This document shows, piece by piece, positions 1-8,755 of a stretch of 64,000 nucleotides of DNA. Each line of letters begins with the position of its first letter. The stretch's first letter is position 1. The stretch comes from Sporosarcina sp. FSL W8-0480 (lineage in GTDB: Bacteria; Bacillota; Bacilli; Bacillales_A; Planococcaceae): NCBI RefSeq assembly GCF_037963765.1, contig NZ_CP150166.1, forward strand, positions 2,549,501-2,613,500. The letters run 5' to 3'. A program made the position numbers and the translations under genes. Under the pieces are notes generated by a model, which saw only the letters and a program-made list of their open reading frames with translations, was not told the DNA's origin and ran no database searches.

Positions 1-23
1 CTCTCACTATAATTGCAGACAAG

Positions 24-491
24 TCATTCGTATTTTGTCAGAAGAATAACGTTATCCCCTTTTTCAACTTGGAAAATCAAATCATCTTCGACACTAAGTA
101 CAGCGGTATCGTATTTACTTTCACCGGTAAAGAAAATTCCATAACCATTATTTGCAGGATATCCATATAAATAACAAACCACTTTTTCATCTTTCATGAA
201 AACTAATTGATTCATCCCACCGTTTACCGTTTCACTGATAGAATCCCACTTATAGCCAACGGTTTGATAGATTATCTCTTTAGATGTGTACGGGGCAAAA
301 GAGTACACTAAATCCCACTCAAATGGAGTGACATCGGATAAATTCACTGACTCGACGGAATTTCCAATATTCAATACCTCTTGTTTCAATAGTTCTTCAT
401 TAACATCCCATAATTCTTTCTTAAAAACTTTAATTAAAATAATAGATAATATAATCGCGACTACTACTATAATAATTTTTCTTCTTGTCAT
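24..491 (-). CDS. membrane-anchored protein of unknown function
   Basis: A 155-residue protein that I do not recognise by family. Residues about 5-25 form one strongly hydrophobic segment after a basic start (MTRRK), which suggests a single N-terminal anchor. The remaining 130 residues are soluble and rich in aromatics and Gly, and probably lie outside the membrane. The frame stays open upstream, but the ATG at 491 follows a good ribosome site (GAGAGGGG, about 8 nt away), so I take it as the start. It is the last gene of a run of small minus-strand genes. No catalytic motif is visible. Confidence 0.7.
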   Translation of the reverse strand: MTRRKIIIVVVAIILSIILIKVFKKELWDVNEELLKQEVLNIGNSVESVNLSDVTPFEWDLVYSFAPYTSKEIIYQTVGYKWDSISETVNGGMNQLVFMKDEKVVCYLYGYPANNGYGIFFTGESKYDTAVLSVEDDLIFQVEKGDNVILLTKYE

Positions 492-619
492 TTGGTTATC
501 CCCTCTCATTTTCAAAGCAATGGAATCTTCATATAAATTAAAACGAGTTCCATTTGAGAAGGTTACAAAACTGTTCAATTAATAGCCTTACTCTAGATTG
601 CACATAGTCCGAAATATGC

Positions 620-1252
620 TTATTCAATGTTTATTACTAAATCTGCAATGCTGATAGGATTTATGGTGTCAAGGTAGTGCTTTTCCGCTGGCCAATATCT
701 GTCCGTATACTTTTTAAATCTGTCATGATAATCTCCAATGTAAGAATCACGACCTAATACCCTCTCTTTCCTTAATTCAAAGGGACAGTTTATGTAAATG
801 ACATAATCAAATAAACTCTTCCATTCTTTCCTTTGTAGAAATACTCCTTCGATGAGGATGATACTATTCGTAAATACTTCAATCTGTCTATGAGAAATCG
901 AATCATCGGATTTATCGTAGAACGATAAATCAAGATGGTTACTGTTATGCAGAGGCATTAGCAATCTGTTTATTATTTCACCAATATCCCACTGTAAATA
1001 ATAATACTCGTACCATTCTTCATATCCAGTATGATAGCGCTTATTTCTTTCAACAATATGCTCATCAAGATGAAATATCTTGACCTCACAGTTAAAGCCT
1101 TTTAATTCTTGCTTAATCTCTTTGACAAAGGTAGTTTTTCCAGCGCCACTTAATCCGTCTATACCGACTAGCAAAGGCCGATTTTTATTTGACCGATTAA
1201 GGAATTGATGAAATAAATTTTCTGCCGTTCCTCTAACAAACATTGAATTCAT
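620..1252 (-). CDS. uridine kinase-like P-loop NTPase
   Basis: A 210-residue P-loop kinase of the uridine kinase/phosphoribulokinase-like superfamily. The Walker A motif GIDGLSGAGKTT is at residues 30-41. A LIEGVF-type Walker B strand lies in the middle, followed by an Arg-rich lid region (LRKERVLGRD). Family members phosphorylate nucleosides or related small molecules; the substrate here cannot be read from sequence. Its ATG overlaps the stop of the upstream membrane gene (ATGA), so the two are probably translationally coupled. It is shorter than canonical Udk, and I would not call it udk. Confidence 0.75.
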   Translation of the reverse strand: MNSMFVRGTAENLFHQFLNRSNKNRPLLVGIDGLSGAGKTTFVKEIKQELKGFNCEVKIFHLDEHIVERNKRYHTGYEEWYEYYYLQWDIGEIINRLLMPLHNSNHLDLSFYDKSDDSISHRQIEVFTNSIILIEGVFLQRKEWKSLFDYVIYINCPFELRKERVLGRDSYIGDYHDRFKKYTDRYWPAEKHYLDTINPISIADLVINIE

Positions 1253-1536
1253 TTCTTACCTTTCCGCTCCAAAAGTATAGGTGCTATATTTAGTAAGATA
1301 GAAACAATTGTCAAAAACCATAATGCCTTTTCCATACCGGGTACTACATCCATTAACGCTGCCCAATCTTCCGCTTTAACCCATACCGACACAAGACTGT
1401 ATTCTGCACAAAGGGTTAGTGCTGTAAATGATAATCCCATCGCCATAGCAATCTTATAATCCTTTCCAATACTATACATATAAAGATTTATAAGAGTCGC
1501 TATTATTGCAATGACTCCAAATATCATAAATAACAT
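1249..1536 (-). CDS. small three-helix membrane protein, unknown
   Basis: A 95-residue hydrophobic protein with about three membrane segments (residues roughly 2-20, 30-48 and 65-85) and a basic tail ending RKGKK. The start is taken at the ATG at 1536 because GAGGGAGG lies about 10 nt upstream; an ATG further upstream has no ribosome site. The stop overlaps the next gene's ATG by 4 nt (ATGA). No family function is recognised. The coupling suggests co-expression with the P-loop kinase. Confidence 0.65.
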   Translation of the reverse strand: MLFMIFGVIAIIATLINLYMYSIGKDYKIAMAMGLSFTALTLCAEYSLVSVWVKAEDWAALMDVVPGMEKALWFLTIVSILLNIAPILLERKGKK

Positions 1537-1641
1537 TGTCGGCCAACCTCCCTCAATAAATTCCAACTATTAGGCAAATCTTGTTGTGACGCTTCACAAA
1601 ATTAATGAAGTGAAGGCCATCACAGTGCAGGTATGACTATT

Positions 1642-1684
1642 AAAAGGAGCTCCAAAAACCTAATTTGCAGGGGGGTCTTGGAGT
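1642..1684 (-). terminator. possible terminator
   Basis: On the minus strand CTCCAAGACC can pair with GGTTTTTGGAG across a 13-nt loop, followed by CTCCTTTT. The stem is imperfect and the T-run is short, so this is a weak intrinsic terminator for the small gene just upstream. Confidence 0.4.
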
Positions 1685-1726
1685 TTCGTTCATTAACTAC
1701 CATCCAACGGTATTCAAACACCATAT

Positions 1727-1930
1727 TTATTTAGATCGAATGAAATAGGCTATGATTGGAAGTAAAATTATGACGAATATACTTTGGAAAAAAGTTAAAA
1801 TTATATCCTTCTTCCAAGTATTTTTTTCAGGGTAACGATTCGCAAGCCGTTGAAAAAACAACAAAGCTATCCACCAAAACAACCAACCTAAAACTATCGA
1901 ACTGAAACCACCATAAAAATCAGTGTACAT
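1727..1930 (-). CDS. small two-helix membrane protein, unknown
   Basis: A 67-residue protein with two hydrophobic segments (about 8-27 and 45-63) separated by a charged loop (NRYPEKNTWKKD). A purine-rich GGGGGGAGAGGGGG tract lies upstream of the ATG. It is followed by a weak terminator. I do not recognise the family. It belongs to the same run of small minus-strand membrane proteins. Confidence 0.55.
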   Translation of the reverse strand: MYTDFYGGFSSIVLGWLFWWIALLFFQRLANRYPEKNTWKKDIILTFFQSIFVIILLPIIAYFIRSK

Positions 1931-1981
1931 TTAAAGCCCCCCTCTCCCCCCATGATTTTCAACTGTCTATTAAAATGTTAT

Positions 1982-2269
1982 TTATTGAGTAATAACAACC
2001 AAACCAAGCCATCCAATCACTAACAATGCTGGCAGGGTTAACAAAACCGATAACCACATAATGTTTTTCCTAAGTGAGATAGCCGAAGCAAGATAAAAAA
2101 ACGGCAAGATTAGCCCCCACCATTTAAATAGCGGTGTTGCGGCAATGTAAAGTGAAAATGGTGTGATTAACAAGCAAGAAATAACAAGAAACAGTGGCTT
2201 TTTCTTAGTAAAGGCAACCAATGAAAAAACAATTGAAGCGAGCATGAAAGGCCAAAAAAGTAAAAACAT
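1982..2269 (-). CDS. small integral membrane protein, unknown
   Basis: A 95-residue protein made almost entirely of hydrophobic segments (about four helices). I start it at the ATG at 2269, which is directly preceded by GGGAGGAAGGAT. A longer in-frame start at 2290 would place its codons over this ribosome site. No motif suggests a function. It is co-directional with its neighbours and only 44 nt downstream of the DUF6366-like gene. Confidence 0.6.
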   Translation of the reverse strand: MFLLFWPFMLASIVFSLVAFTKKKPLFLVISCLLITPFSLYIAATPLFKWWGLILPFFYLASAISLRKNIMWLSVLLTLPALLVIGWLGLVVITQ

Positions 2270-2313
2270 ATCCTTCCTCCCTTCGAGCATTTAACTCCTT
2301 CTCAACTAAATGG

Positions 2314-2505
2314 TTACTGGAAAAATAGGGAATACAACAAAAAGCCAGCTATTAATACAAGAATCATTATTCCAGTCCCCTTCCAACCTAAACCACCGAC
2401 AAGATCAGACAGATTACTTCCATGAATACTACTGGAGGGATGCCTTAATTCTTTTTGCCTTAGCCTCTCTCTTCTTTCTTCAGGAGTTTCGTCATTTTCA
2501 TCCAT
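2314..2505 (-). CDS. DUF6366-like small membrane protein
   Basis: A 63-residue protein. The N-terminal half is very charged (DENDETPEERRERLRQKE), the middle carries the signature LVGGLGWKGTGI, and the C-terminus is a single membrane helix. This layout matches my recollection of the DUF6366 family of Bacillales, which has no known function. GGAGGAAG lies about 5 nt upstream of the ATG. Confidence 0.65.
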   Translation of the reverse strand: MDENDETPEERRERLRQKELRHPSSSIHGSNLSDLVGGLGWKGTGIMILVLIAGFLLYSLFFQ

Positions 2506-2533
2506 TTGCTTCCTCCAATTTCGCCTTCATATA

Positions 2534-2710
2534 CTATCCCCTTCGTATATTAGCTATTCCATCTAATAGAATGCCAATGCCAAACAAGATGATGCCTATC
2601 GCGAATGCATATTGGAAATAAATTGAATCTGTTCCTCCAAGCTTATAATATAAACCTACCAAACTTAATACTATCCCCAATAAGATACATAAATTCCCTA
2701 TAGATTTCAT
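2534..2710 (-). CDS. 58-residue two-helix membrane protein
   Basis: A short gene found by reading the minus strand between its neighbours. ATG at 2710 is preceded by GAGGGGAAAG at good spacing and TAG ends at 2534. The product starts MKSIGNLCILLGIVLSLVGL, continues through a polar YYKLGGTDSIYFQY stretch, and has a second helix (AFAIGIILFGIGILLDGIA) ending NIRRG. It fills exactly the gap between two other small membrane genes. The function is unknown. Confidence 0.65.
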   Translation of the reverse strand: MKSIGNLCILLGIVLSLVGLYYKLGGTDSIYFQYAFAIGIILFGIGILLDGIANIRRG

Positions 2711-2804
2711 TCTTTCCCCTCAAATTCACCATGAATAGTCAATGTTTATATGTTATACGTATCTCCGACAGAATAGTTGCACAGTTCCGATCGATTGTTA
2801 AAGA

Positions 2805-3053
2805 TTACATATTAGTTTCCTTTTTACGTTTTAATTCCTCGTACTCTCCCCATGCGATATATGAAACCCCCACAAGTAATGACAATAGACTAAAAATGTT
2901 TAACGTATTTCCAACATAGGAGAGCATCGCATCAAATAACTCCTTATCCCAACTTGAAACTCCAGAACCAAAAATTGCAGCACTTATATACTTAACCGAA
3001 ATTAATAAAGCAGATATCGCAACAAATGCAATGCCAGCCCCGCGTTTTGTCAT
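2805..3053 (-). CDS. small membrane protein, unknown
   Basis: An 82-residue protein with a basic start (MTKRGAG), a first helix at about 6-30, a second at about 48-68 and a charged C-terminal tail (EYEELKRKKETNM). TAGGGGAT lies upstream of the ATG. I do not recognise the family. The topology suggests both ends in the cytoplasm. Confidence 0.6.
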   Translation of the reverse strand: MTKRGAGIAFVAISALLISVKYISAAIFGSGVSSWDKELFDAMLSYVGNTLNIFSLLSLLVGVSYIAWGEYEELKRKKETNM

Positions 3054-3066
3054 TTTATATCCCCTA

Positions 3067-3474
3067 CTATCGATTTATTTTACGCGACATACCAATCGCA
3101 AACTTCTTAAATCCGAAAGATTCATAATAAGACTCCAAATGCTCTTCACACAGTAGTTGTGGAATAACCCGATTACTTTCACAATGTTGAATTAGACGAG
3201 TCAATATTTCTTTACCGATACTTTTGCGCTGATATTCCGGTAGAACGCCTAATCCGCATATTATTCCAGTAATAACTCCATCTGATATGACGCGTCCCGT
3301 CCCCACTAATCGTTCTCCATCAAAGGCGTATATTGTACACCAACTTCGAATACACAGTTCTTCTAACTCGCCAATCGTCAAATTAATGGCGTTCCATCCT
3401 AATGATTCATACAAGGACTGCATTTGCTTGAAATCTTCTAAGGGTTCGATTGTAAAGTCTATTGTTTGCACATG
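3067..3474 (-). CDS. GNAT family N-acetyltransferase
   Basis: A GCN5-related acyltransferase of about 135 residues. The strand GERLVGTGRVISDG is followed by the acetyl-CoA-binding region LGVLPEYQRKSIGKEIL, which carries the Q/RxxGxG/A-like turn, then a C-terminal LESYYESFGFKKF typical of the fold. Such enzymes transfer an acyl group to an amine; the acceptor is unknown. I prefer the GTG at 3474, which has AGGA 9 nt upstream. An in-frame GTG at 3501 lacks a ribosome site. Confidence 0.8.
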   Translation of the reverse strand, partial: HVQTIDFTIEPLEDFKQMQSLYESLGWNAINLTIGELEELCIRSWCTIYAFDGERLVGTGRVISDGVITGIICGLGVLPEYQRKSIGKEILTRLIQHCESNRVIPQLLCEEHLESYYESFGFKKFAIGMSRKINR

Positions 3475-3573
3475 AACACTTCCTATTAATTTAGTAACCA
3501 CTGATTACGATAATTACCCTATCCGCATAAACCCCATCATTTAGGGAATTATATTTCAAGAGGTGGTGTTTTT

Positions 3574-3987
3574 TTGAATAAAACTATTCTCCCTGCAATG
3601 ATTCTTCTTCTACTCATTTTCGGCGGGACTACTAATGCAAATGCGGATACTGAAATAATTCCCCAAGACCGACCACCAAGTATATTGGAGGGCGCGTTTC
3701 TGAGAAGTCTTGGTTGGACAATCCTTGAAATTATGGAAAGTCACGGTGATACCCAATTATTCGAAAATGAAAGAATCGAGAAAATATCTGCAAATGGTGA
3801 CCAATACGATGTCACATTACGAGTTATCGGTTTTGAAGGTGCACATAATCCGCCATATAAGTTAATACGTATGACGATTCGTTTTCCGGGTAGCGGTGGG
3901 AATGCAAATTATAGTGTTTTATCTTATTCTCATCGGATTATCTCGGACAAGGAATTTGAGAAGTTAACTAAGTACGCCACGCCATGA
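3574..3987 (+). CDS. DUF3888 domain secreted protein
   Basis: A 137-residue protein starting at TTG with GAGGTGG upstream. Residues 1-24 form a classical signal peptide with a likely cleavage after ANA. The mature part contains LEGAFLRSLGWTILE and the phrase FEGAHNPPY, which I associate with DUF3888, a Bacillales family of exported proteins without known function. It is alone on the plus strand, convergent with the HTH gene downstream. Confidence 0.75.
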   Translation: MNKTILPAMILLLLIFGGTTNANADTEIIPQDRPPSILEGAFLRSLGWTILEIMESHGDTQLFENERIEKISANGDQYDVTLRVIGFEGAHNPPYKLIRMTIRFPGSGGNANYSVLSYSHRIISDKEFEKLTKYATP

Positions 3988-4055
3988 AGTAAGTAAACCT
4001 GTAGAAGAACACGGTTTCTTAATCTTCAATATACTTTAACATAAAACTCTCTGGC

Positions 4056-4853
4056 TCAAGGAAAGATATACCCTTGCACCGGCTTATCAAATAGCATAAA
4101 GATGTCCTTAAAGTAAGTTTCATCAATCAATTTATCCAATACACCCTTGAAATACCCCGGCAAATTACGGATTACTTTCTTCTTCGTCGCCATCACTGTG
4201 ATCATCAACGCACGATAAGCGAGGTTATCGAATACATGTCCGTCTTCTTGATAAATTTCATATTTCATCATCCGTCCAGAGATAGCCCTATGAATTCCGA
4301 AGAACTCACGGGCTAGTTTACTATCACCAATTGTTCCAGCAAGCAGATCTTTCATCCGACTAAATAGACTTGTGGATAACTTTGACGGTTCTTGCTGAGA
4401 CGTGTAGTTAAGATCTTTAGATTTTAATAGAGATTTAGAAAGAAGTGCTTGGTCCTCTGAAAACTGCTCATTTTCCTTATCCTCATGCGGTTTGTTGTCA
4501 TGATCACGGTCGTTCATTTTCCCCTGTTCATCGAAAGGTAAAATGACGTAGATGTTGGCGCCGAGTCCGCTCATTACTGGGCGGATGTAGTGGATTTTCT
4601 CGATGATTCCTAAGCTTACAAGCTTGTGGATTGCCCTTCTCACAGTCGCGTTCGACTTGCCAATAATCTCCTCGATAGTTCCATGTTTCAAATGTGCTGC
4701 ACCGAACTTTACCGAATACCGACGAATCACTTCAAGAACCTCGCGATCCGACTTAGTAAGGTCATCCCAATGTTTCATCAAATGCTGTTCAGCCGCTGTG
4801 TCCATTTCTTCAATTGTTGCGAAGCGTGCGTATTCCTTTAGATAGTATGTCAT
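4056..4853 (-). CDS. winged-helix DNA-binding protein
   Basis: A 265-residue protein. Residues about 35-95 form a helix-turn-helix of the HTH_36 type (TVRRAIHKLVSLGIIEKI, with a preceding IEEIIGKS helix). A polar, charged linker at about 115-165 leads into a C-terminal domain of unknown family. This domain layout resembles plasmid or phage replication-type regulators that occur as chromosomal copies in Bacillales; that parallel is inference. A strong ribosome site (AAGGGGGAGG) fixes the start. Target unknown. Confidence 0.65.
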   Translation of the reverse strand: MTYYLKEYARFATIEEMDTAAEQHLMKHWDDLTKSDREVLEVIRRYSVKFGAAHLKHGTIEEIIGKSNATVRRAIHKLVSLGIIEKIHYIRPVMSGLGANIYVILPFDEQGKMNDRDHDNKPHEDKENEQFSEDQALLSKSLLKSKDLNYTSQQEPSKLSTSLFSRMKDLLAGTIGDSKLAREFFGIHRAISGRMMKYEIYQEDGHVFDNLAYRALMITVMATKKKVIRNLPGYFKGVLDKLIDETYFKDIFMLFDKPVQGYIFP

Positions 4854-4964
4854 TCAGACCTCCCCCTTCACCTTCTATATAGATAGAAAAGAGCAAAAGG
4901 GATACTCGTGATTGAAAGTTTTTCAAAACAGGCCTAAATGCCCATACAGTCAACTATTGGGGCA

Positions 4965-5000
4965 CAAAAAAACAGATGAAGGAATTCTCCCCCACCTGTC
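4965..5000 (-). terminator. intrinsic terminator of pssA
   Basis: On the minus strand ACAGGTG pairs with CATCTGT (one G-U pair) and is followed by seven T, directly after the pssA stop. Confidence 0.7.
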
Positions 5001-5004
5001 AACT

Positions 5005-5538
5005 TTATATTTTGGCAATACGTATATTACTAATCATTGCAAATCCAAGTACGACCATGATGATTACGAAAAACTGAGGTCCGATGTATGGACTCAAGAA
5101 ATAGCATAATGTCAAAAGTACACCCGCCACTGTAATCGGCACACCATAAAACGCACCGTCAAATTCCTTGACGTTATAACGAGCTAATCTGATTGCACCT
5201 GCAACAATATAAAATACTGTAGCCGCAATCCCTACCCAAAGCATCTCGGATAAGTCAGTCATATAGATTAAAAGCGCCGGGGCAACACCGAAAGAAACTA
5301 AATCGCTTAACGAATCAAGTTCTTTTCCGAACAAAGACTCTGAATTGAAATGTCTTGCGACCATTCCATCGAATCGATCGAAAAGAGCAGCAAGGAATAT
5401 GAAAACTAAACTCATATGACTTAGTTCACGTGCTATGAGGATAATCGCAATTATTCCGAAGCTAAGATTTATAACAGTAATTGCATTAGCCAATTGACCT
5501 TTAATTTTAGTATAATCGAGGTATCTCGATAAAAACAT
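5005..5538 (-). CDS. pssA: CDP-diacylglycerol-serine O-phosphatidyltransferase
   Basis: This membrane enzyme makes phosphatidylserine from CDP-diacylglycerol and serine. The CDP-alcohol phosphotransferase signature is complete: D57, G58, A61, R62, G71, D75 and D79 (DGMVAR...GKELDSLSD). About six hydrophobic helices fill the 177 residues, a usual length for the Gram-positive type. It is divergent from psd with 55 bp between the starts, so the two steps to phosphatidylethanolamine share a control region. GGGGGAATT lies upstream of the ATG. Confidence 0.93.
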   Translation of the reverse strand: MFLSRYLDYTKIKGQLANAITVINLSFGIIAIILIARELSHMSLVFIFLAALFDRFDGMVARHFNSESLFGKELDSLSDLVSFGVAPALLIYMTDLSEMLWVGIAATVFYIVAGAIRLARYNVKEFDGAFYGVPITVAGVLLTLCYFLSPYIGPQFFVIIMVVLGFAMISNIRIAKI

Positions 5539-5593
5539 AATAATTCCCCCATCTTAGTATGGTGTATTTATCAAAGTATTGGAGACTGATAGA

Positions 5594-6385
5594 ATGAAAA
5601 AAGCACTATTTAAATACTTTGTTGAACTAACCGGGCATCCTGTTTCTTCATCACTGTTAAAGTCCGTAACAAGCTCTCGGTTTAGTCAAAGGCTGATAAA
5701 ACCTTTCGCTCGAACATATACTATCAATGAGGACGAAGCTGAATTTCCCATCGAGCATTATGATAGCCTTCAAGCCTATTTTACGCGAAATCTAAAAGAA
5801 GGTGCACGTCCAATCGACTTGCAAGATGAAACATTAATATCTCCGGTAGATGGATATCTGAGTGCTTCCGGTACAATCGAAAAAAATCAGACTTTCATTA
5901 TCAAAGATTATCTATATAGTATAAAACAAATTTTGGGAAATGAAAAGATAGCAAATGTCTATGAAGGAGGATTCTTTTATGTATTTTACCTTTCACCAAG
6001 GGATTATCATCATTTCCACTATCCATATGACGGCAACTTGTTATCGCGCTACGCGCTTGGCAAAACTTCATTCCCAGTAAACGATTTAGGGCTGCGCCTT
6101 GGCAATCAACCTTTCGCTACAAATTATAGACTCATATCTGAACTATCGACTTCGCATGGCAGAATTGCAATGATTAAGGTGGGTGCACTCAATGTCAATA
6201 GCATCCATATAAATGATTCATCGAAAGAATGCCGAAAAGGAGAAGAGTTCGGTTACTTTTCGTTTGGTTCTACGGTCATTTTATTCCTTGAGAATAAACA
6301 CGCATTCCAACCTACTATCTCGACAGATACCGCGGTAAAATTGGGTCAGTCAATTGGAAAATGGATGTTTACTCCCCGCACATAG
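5594..6385 (+). CDS. psd: phosphatidylserine decarboxylase
   Basis: It converts phosphatidylserine to phosphatidylethanolamine using a pyruvoyl group made by self-cleavage. The cleavage motif is FGST (residues 224-227; Ser226 would become the pyruvate). The protease-site Asp is in SPVDG (D86), and the histidines are in SPRDYHHFH. 263 residues is normal for the bacterial type. I take the ATG at 5594, preceded by GGAG, rather than an in-frame TTG 15 nt upstream. The genetic context with pssA agrees. Confidence 0.93.
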   Translation: MKKALFKYFVELTGHPVSSSLLKSVTSSRFSQRLIKPFARTYTINEDEAEFPIEHYDSLQAYFTRNLKEGARPIDLQDETLISPVDGYLSASGTIEKNQTFIIKDYLYSIKQILGNEKIANVYEGGFFYVFYLSPRDYHHFHYPYDGNLLSRYALGKTSFPVNDLGLRLGNQPFATNYRLISELSTSHGRIAMIKVGALNVNSIHINDSSKECRKGEEFGYFSFGSTVILFLENKHAFQPTISTDTAVKLGQSIGKWMFTPRT

Positions 6386-6422
6386 GATTACGGAAATCAT
6401 CATAGAGGGGGGAATCAATCAT

Positions 6423-6908
6423 ATGCTGCAATTCAATGACTTTATACTTCATTATGGTTATTTTGCTGTTTACTTCTTCTTGGCTTTAGGTATATTCGGA
6501 TTACCTCTTCCTGACGAACTTGTAGTTGCATTCATTGGACATTTAACTTCTACAGGGACATTAAATTTTCCTGCGGCATTGATCATTACCATTTTAGGTG
6601 TGATGACAGGAACAGTTTTCACCTATGCATTGGGACGTAATATCGGGAAGCCGATGTTGATTAAATATGGAAAATGGGTTCGTCTATCCCCCACCCGACT
6701 TCGGCGCGTGGATCGGTGGTTTGAAAAATATGGGCCATGGGCAGTAACTTTGGGATATTTTGTCCCTGGAATGAGACATATCATCTGTTATTTGTCGGGA
6801 AGTGCCGGAATGGGGATGCGACGATATATGGTATTCGCTGCAATCGGCACTGGTGTTTCAACAGTAATTTGTTTATCAATCGGTTATTGGATCATATTCC
6901 CGTTCTAA
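6423..6908 (+). CDS. DedA family membrane protein
   Basis: A 161-residue protein of the DedA/VTT family. It carries the early motif GLPLPDELVV and the later FVPGMRHIICYLSG, with the conserved acidic and Arg residues used by these proteins, which are known as lipid scramblases or flippases important for envelope homeostasis. GAGGGGGG lies 7 nt upstream of the ATG. It follows psd by 37 bp on the same strand, so it may be co-transcribed with a phospholipid enzyme; a link to polyprenyl or PE translocation is inference. Confidence 0.85.
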   Translation: MLQFNDFILHYGYFAVYFFLALGIFGLPLPDELVVAFIGHLTSTGTLNFPAALIITILGVMTGTVFTYALGRNIGKPMLIKYGKWVRLSPTRLRRVDRWFEKYGPWAVTLGYFVPGMRHIICYLSGSAGMGMRRYMVFAAIGTGVSTVICLSIGYWIIFPF

Positions 6909-6929
6909 CAATTAAGCAAGCGATTTATT

Positions 6930-6961
6930 GAAGGTATCCTTTTCTGGGTACCTTCATTTTT
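6930..6961 (+). terminator. intrinsic terminator after dedA
   Basis: GAAGGTA and TACCTTC form the stem around a 12-nt loop, followed by ATTTTT. Confidence 0.75.
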
Positions 6962-6962
6962 C

Positions 6963-6977
6963 ATATAATTATAATTG
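6963..6977. promoter_or_regulatory. weak PerR/Fur-like box
   Basis: ATATAATTATAATTG matches 10 of 14 defined positions of the 7-1-7 PerR box (TTATAATNATTATAA). It lies about 50 bp upstream of the better box and could be an auxiliary site. Confidence 0.3.
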
Positions 6978-7025
6978 ATAACTCTCGAACTTCCTATTAT
7001 TCAGATATAAATACCGATTCTCTAT

Positions 7026-7040
7026 CAATAATTATTATAA
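7026..7040. promoter_or_regulatory. PerR box of katA
   Basis: CAATAATTATTATAA matches 12 of 14 defined positions of the PerR consensus. It lies just upstream of an extended -10 (TGCTATAGT, to 7076), where a repressor would block transcription. PerR itself is not encoded in the window. Confidence 0.65.
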
Positions 7041-7118
7041 ATAACTGTAGTATTCATTTACTACTTATGCTATAGTTAAGAAGAAGATACAAGACTATTA
7101 GTCAAGGAGGCATTATCA

Positions 7119-8609
7119 ATGACAAATAATGATAATCATTCTCAAAGAAGATTGACTACCGCAGCTGGTGCTCCAGTAGTCGACAACCAAAACTCTATGA
7201 CAGCAGGTCCACGTGGTCCTGTCCTTTTACAGGACGTATGGCTGATTGAAAAACTTGCCCACTTTGATCGCGAAGTTATCCCTGAGCGTCGTATGCACGC
7301 AAAAGGATCAGGTGCTTATGGAACATTTACAGTAACAAATGATATTACTAAATATACAAGGGCCAAGCTTTTCTCCGAAGTTGGAAAACAAACAGAGATG
7401 TTTGCACGTTTTTCTACTGTTGCCGGTGAACGTGGTGCCGCTGATGCTGAACGTGATATCCGTGGTTTTGCTCTTAAGTTCTATACAGAGGAAGGTAACT
7501 GGGATTTGGTTGGAAACAACACACCTGTCTTCTTCTTTAGGGATCCACTTCAATTCCCTGACTTGAACCATGCCGTTAAACGTGATCCACGAACAAATAT
7601 GCGTAGCGCAACGAACAACTGGGATTTCTGGACATCCCTGCCTGAGGCACTTCACCAAATCACAATCGTTATGAGTGACCGCGGAATTCCAGAAACATAC
7701 CGTCATATGCACGGGTTCGGCAGCCACACATACAGTATGATCAATGCCGACAATGAGCGGGTTTGGGTCAAATTCCATTTCCGTTCCCAGCAAGGGATTA
7801 AAAACCTAACAGATGAGCAAGCAACTGCTTTGATCGGTACTGACCGTGAGACGCATCAGCGTGACCTGCTTGAGTCAATCGATAATGGGGACTTCCCGAA
7901 ATGGAAGATGTATATCCAAGTGATGACAGAGGACCAAGCATTGAACATGCCTTACAATCCATTCGATTTAACGAAAGTATGGTATAAGGACGAGTTCCCT
8001 CTTATTGAAGTTGGAGAGTTCGAATTGAATCGTAATCCTGATAACTATTTTGCAGAAGTTGAACAAGCGGCTTTTACTCCTGCAGCTATCGTTCCAGGAA
8101 TCGGTTTCTCACCAGATAAAATGTTACAAGCAAGATTGTTCTCATATGGTGACGCACAAAGATACCGTCTTGGTGTAAACCATCATCAGATCCCAGTAAA
8201 CGCACCGAAGTGCCCATTCCATAGTTTCCACCGCGATGGAGCAATGCGCGTTGACGGAAACCACGGTAGCAGAACTTCTTATGAGCCAAATAGCTTTGGC
8301 GAATGGAGAGAGCAACCGGACTTCAAAGAACCGCCACTAAAAGTTTATGGAGATGCTGCACATTGGGATTTCCGTGAGGATGACGCTGATTACTTCACAC
8401 AACCTGGCAAATTGTTCAACTTGATGGACGATGAACAGAAGGAAAGACTGTTTGGAAATACCGCAAGAAATTTAGGTGATGCACCTAAGGAAATTAAGTG
8501 CAAACATATCCGACACTGCTATTATGCTGATCCAGCTTACGGAGAAGGAGTCGCGAAAGCATTAGGCATTCCGATGAGTGATGTATTGGAACAAGAAGCT
8601 GTAAAATAA
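7119..8609 (+). CDS. katA: catalase, haem monofunctional (clade 3 type)
   Basis: It degrades hydrogen peroxide to water and oxygen in the cytoplasm. The 496 residues contain the catalytic His60 ([13 protein letters not shown]), Asn133 ([15 protein letters not shown]) and the proximal haem-binding Tyr343 ([14 protein letters not shown]). Length and motifs fit small-subunit catalases such as B. subtilis KatA. AAGGAGG lies upstream of the ATG. It is monocistronic, framed by terminators and preceded by a PerR box, so peroxide induction is likely. Confidence 0.96.
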   Translation: MTNNDNHSQRRLTTAAGAPVVDNQNSMTAGPRGPVLLQDVWLIEKLAHFDREVIPERRMHAKGSGAYGTFTVTNDITKYTRAKLFSEVGKQTEMFARFSTVAGERGAADAERDIRGFALKFYTEEGNWDLVGNNTPVFFFRDPLQFPDLNHAVKRDPRTNMRSATNNWDFWTSLPEALHQITIVMSDRGIPETYRHMHGFGSHTYSMINADNERVWVKFHFRSQQGIKNLTDEQATALIGTDRETHQRDLLESIDNGDFPKWKMYIQVMTEDQALNMPYNPFDLTKVWYKDEFPLIEVGEFELNRNPDNYFAEVEQAAFTPAAIVPGIGFSPDKMLQARLFSYGDAQRYRLGVNHHQIPVNAPKCPFHSFHRDGAMRVDGNHGSRTSYEPNSFGEWREQPDFKEPPLKVYGDAAHWDFREDDADYFTQPGKLFNLMDDEQKERLFGNTARNLGDAPKEIKCKHIRHCYYADPAYGEGVAKALGIPMSDVLEQEAVK

Positions 8610-8615
8610 CAACAA

Positions 8616-8658
8616 AACGCCAACGTACGGGGCCCCTCCCCTATCGTTGGCGTTTTTT
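8616..8658 (+). terminator. intrinsic terminator of katA
   Basis: AACGCCAACG pairs perfectly with CGTTGGCGTT and is followed by a T-run. Confidence 0.9.
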
Positions 8659-8755
8659 AAAAATATCTTATATCCAAATAATTGGCCGAGTTGGAATAAA
8701 ATCCTCATCCACTTCATATCCTAACAGTTATAAACCGTTACAACAAGGAGAGGTG

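Noticed and set aside
1727-3053. A toxin-antitoxin or restriction system among the small genes
   Set aside because: No toxin fold, antitoxin DNA-binding domain or nuclease motif is visible; the products are plain membrane proteins.
7308-7793. Long minus-strand frame inside katA
   Set aside because: It is antisense to a clearly conserved catalase, lacks a ribosome site and gives an unlikely Cys-rich product.
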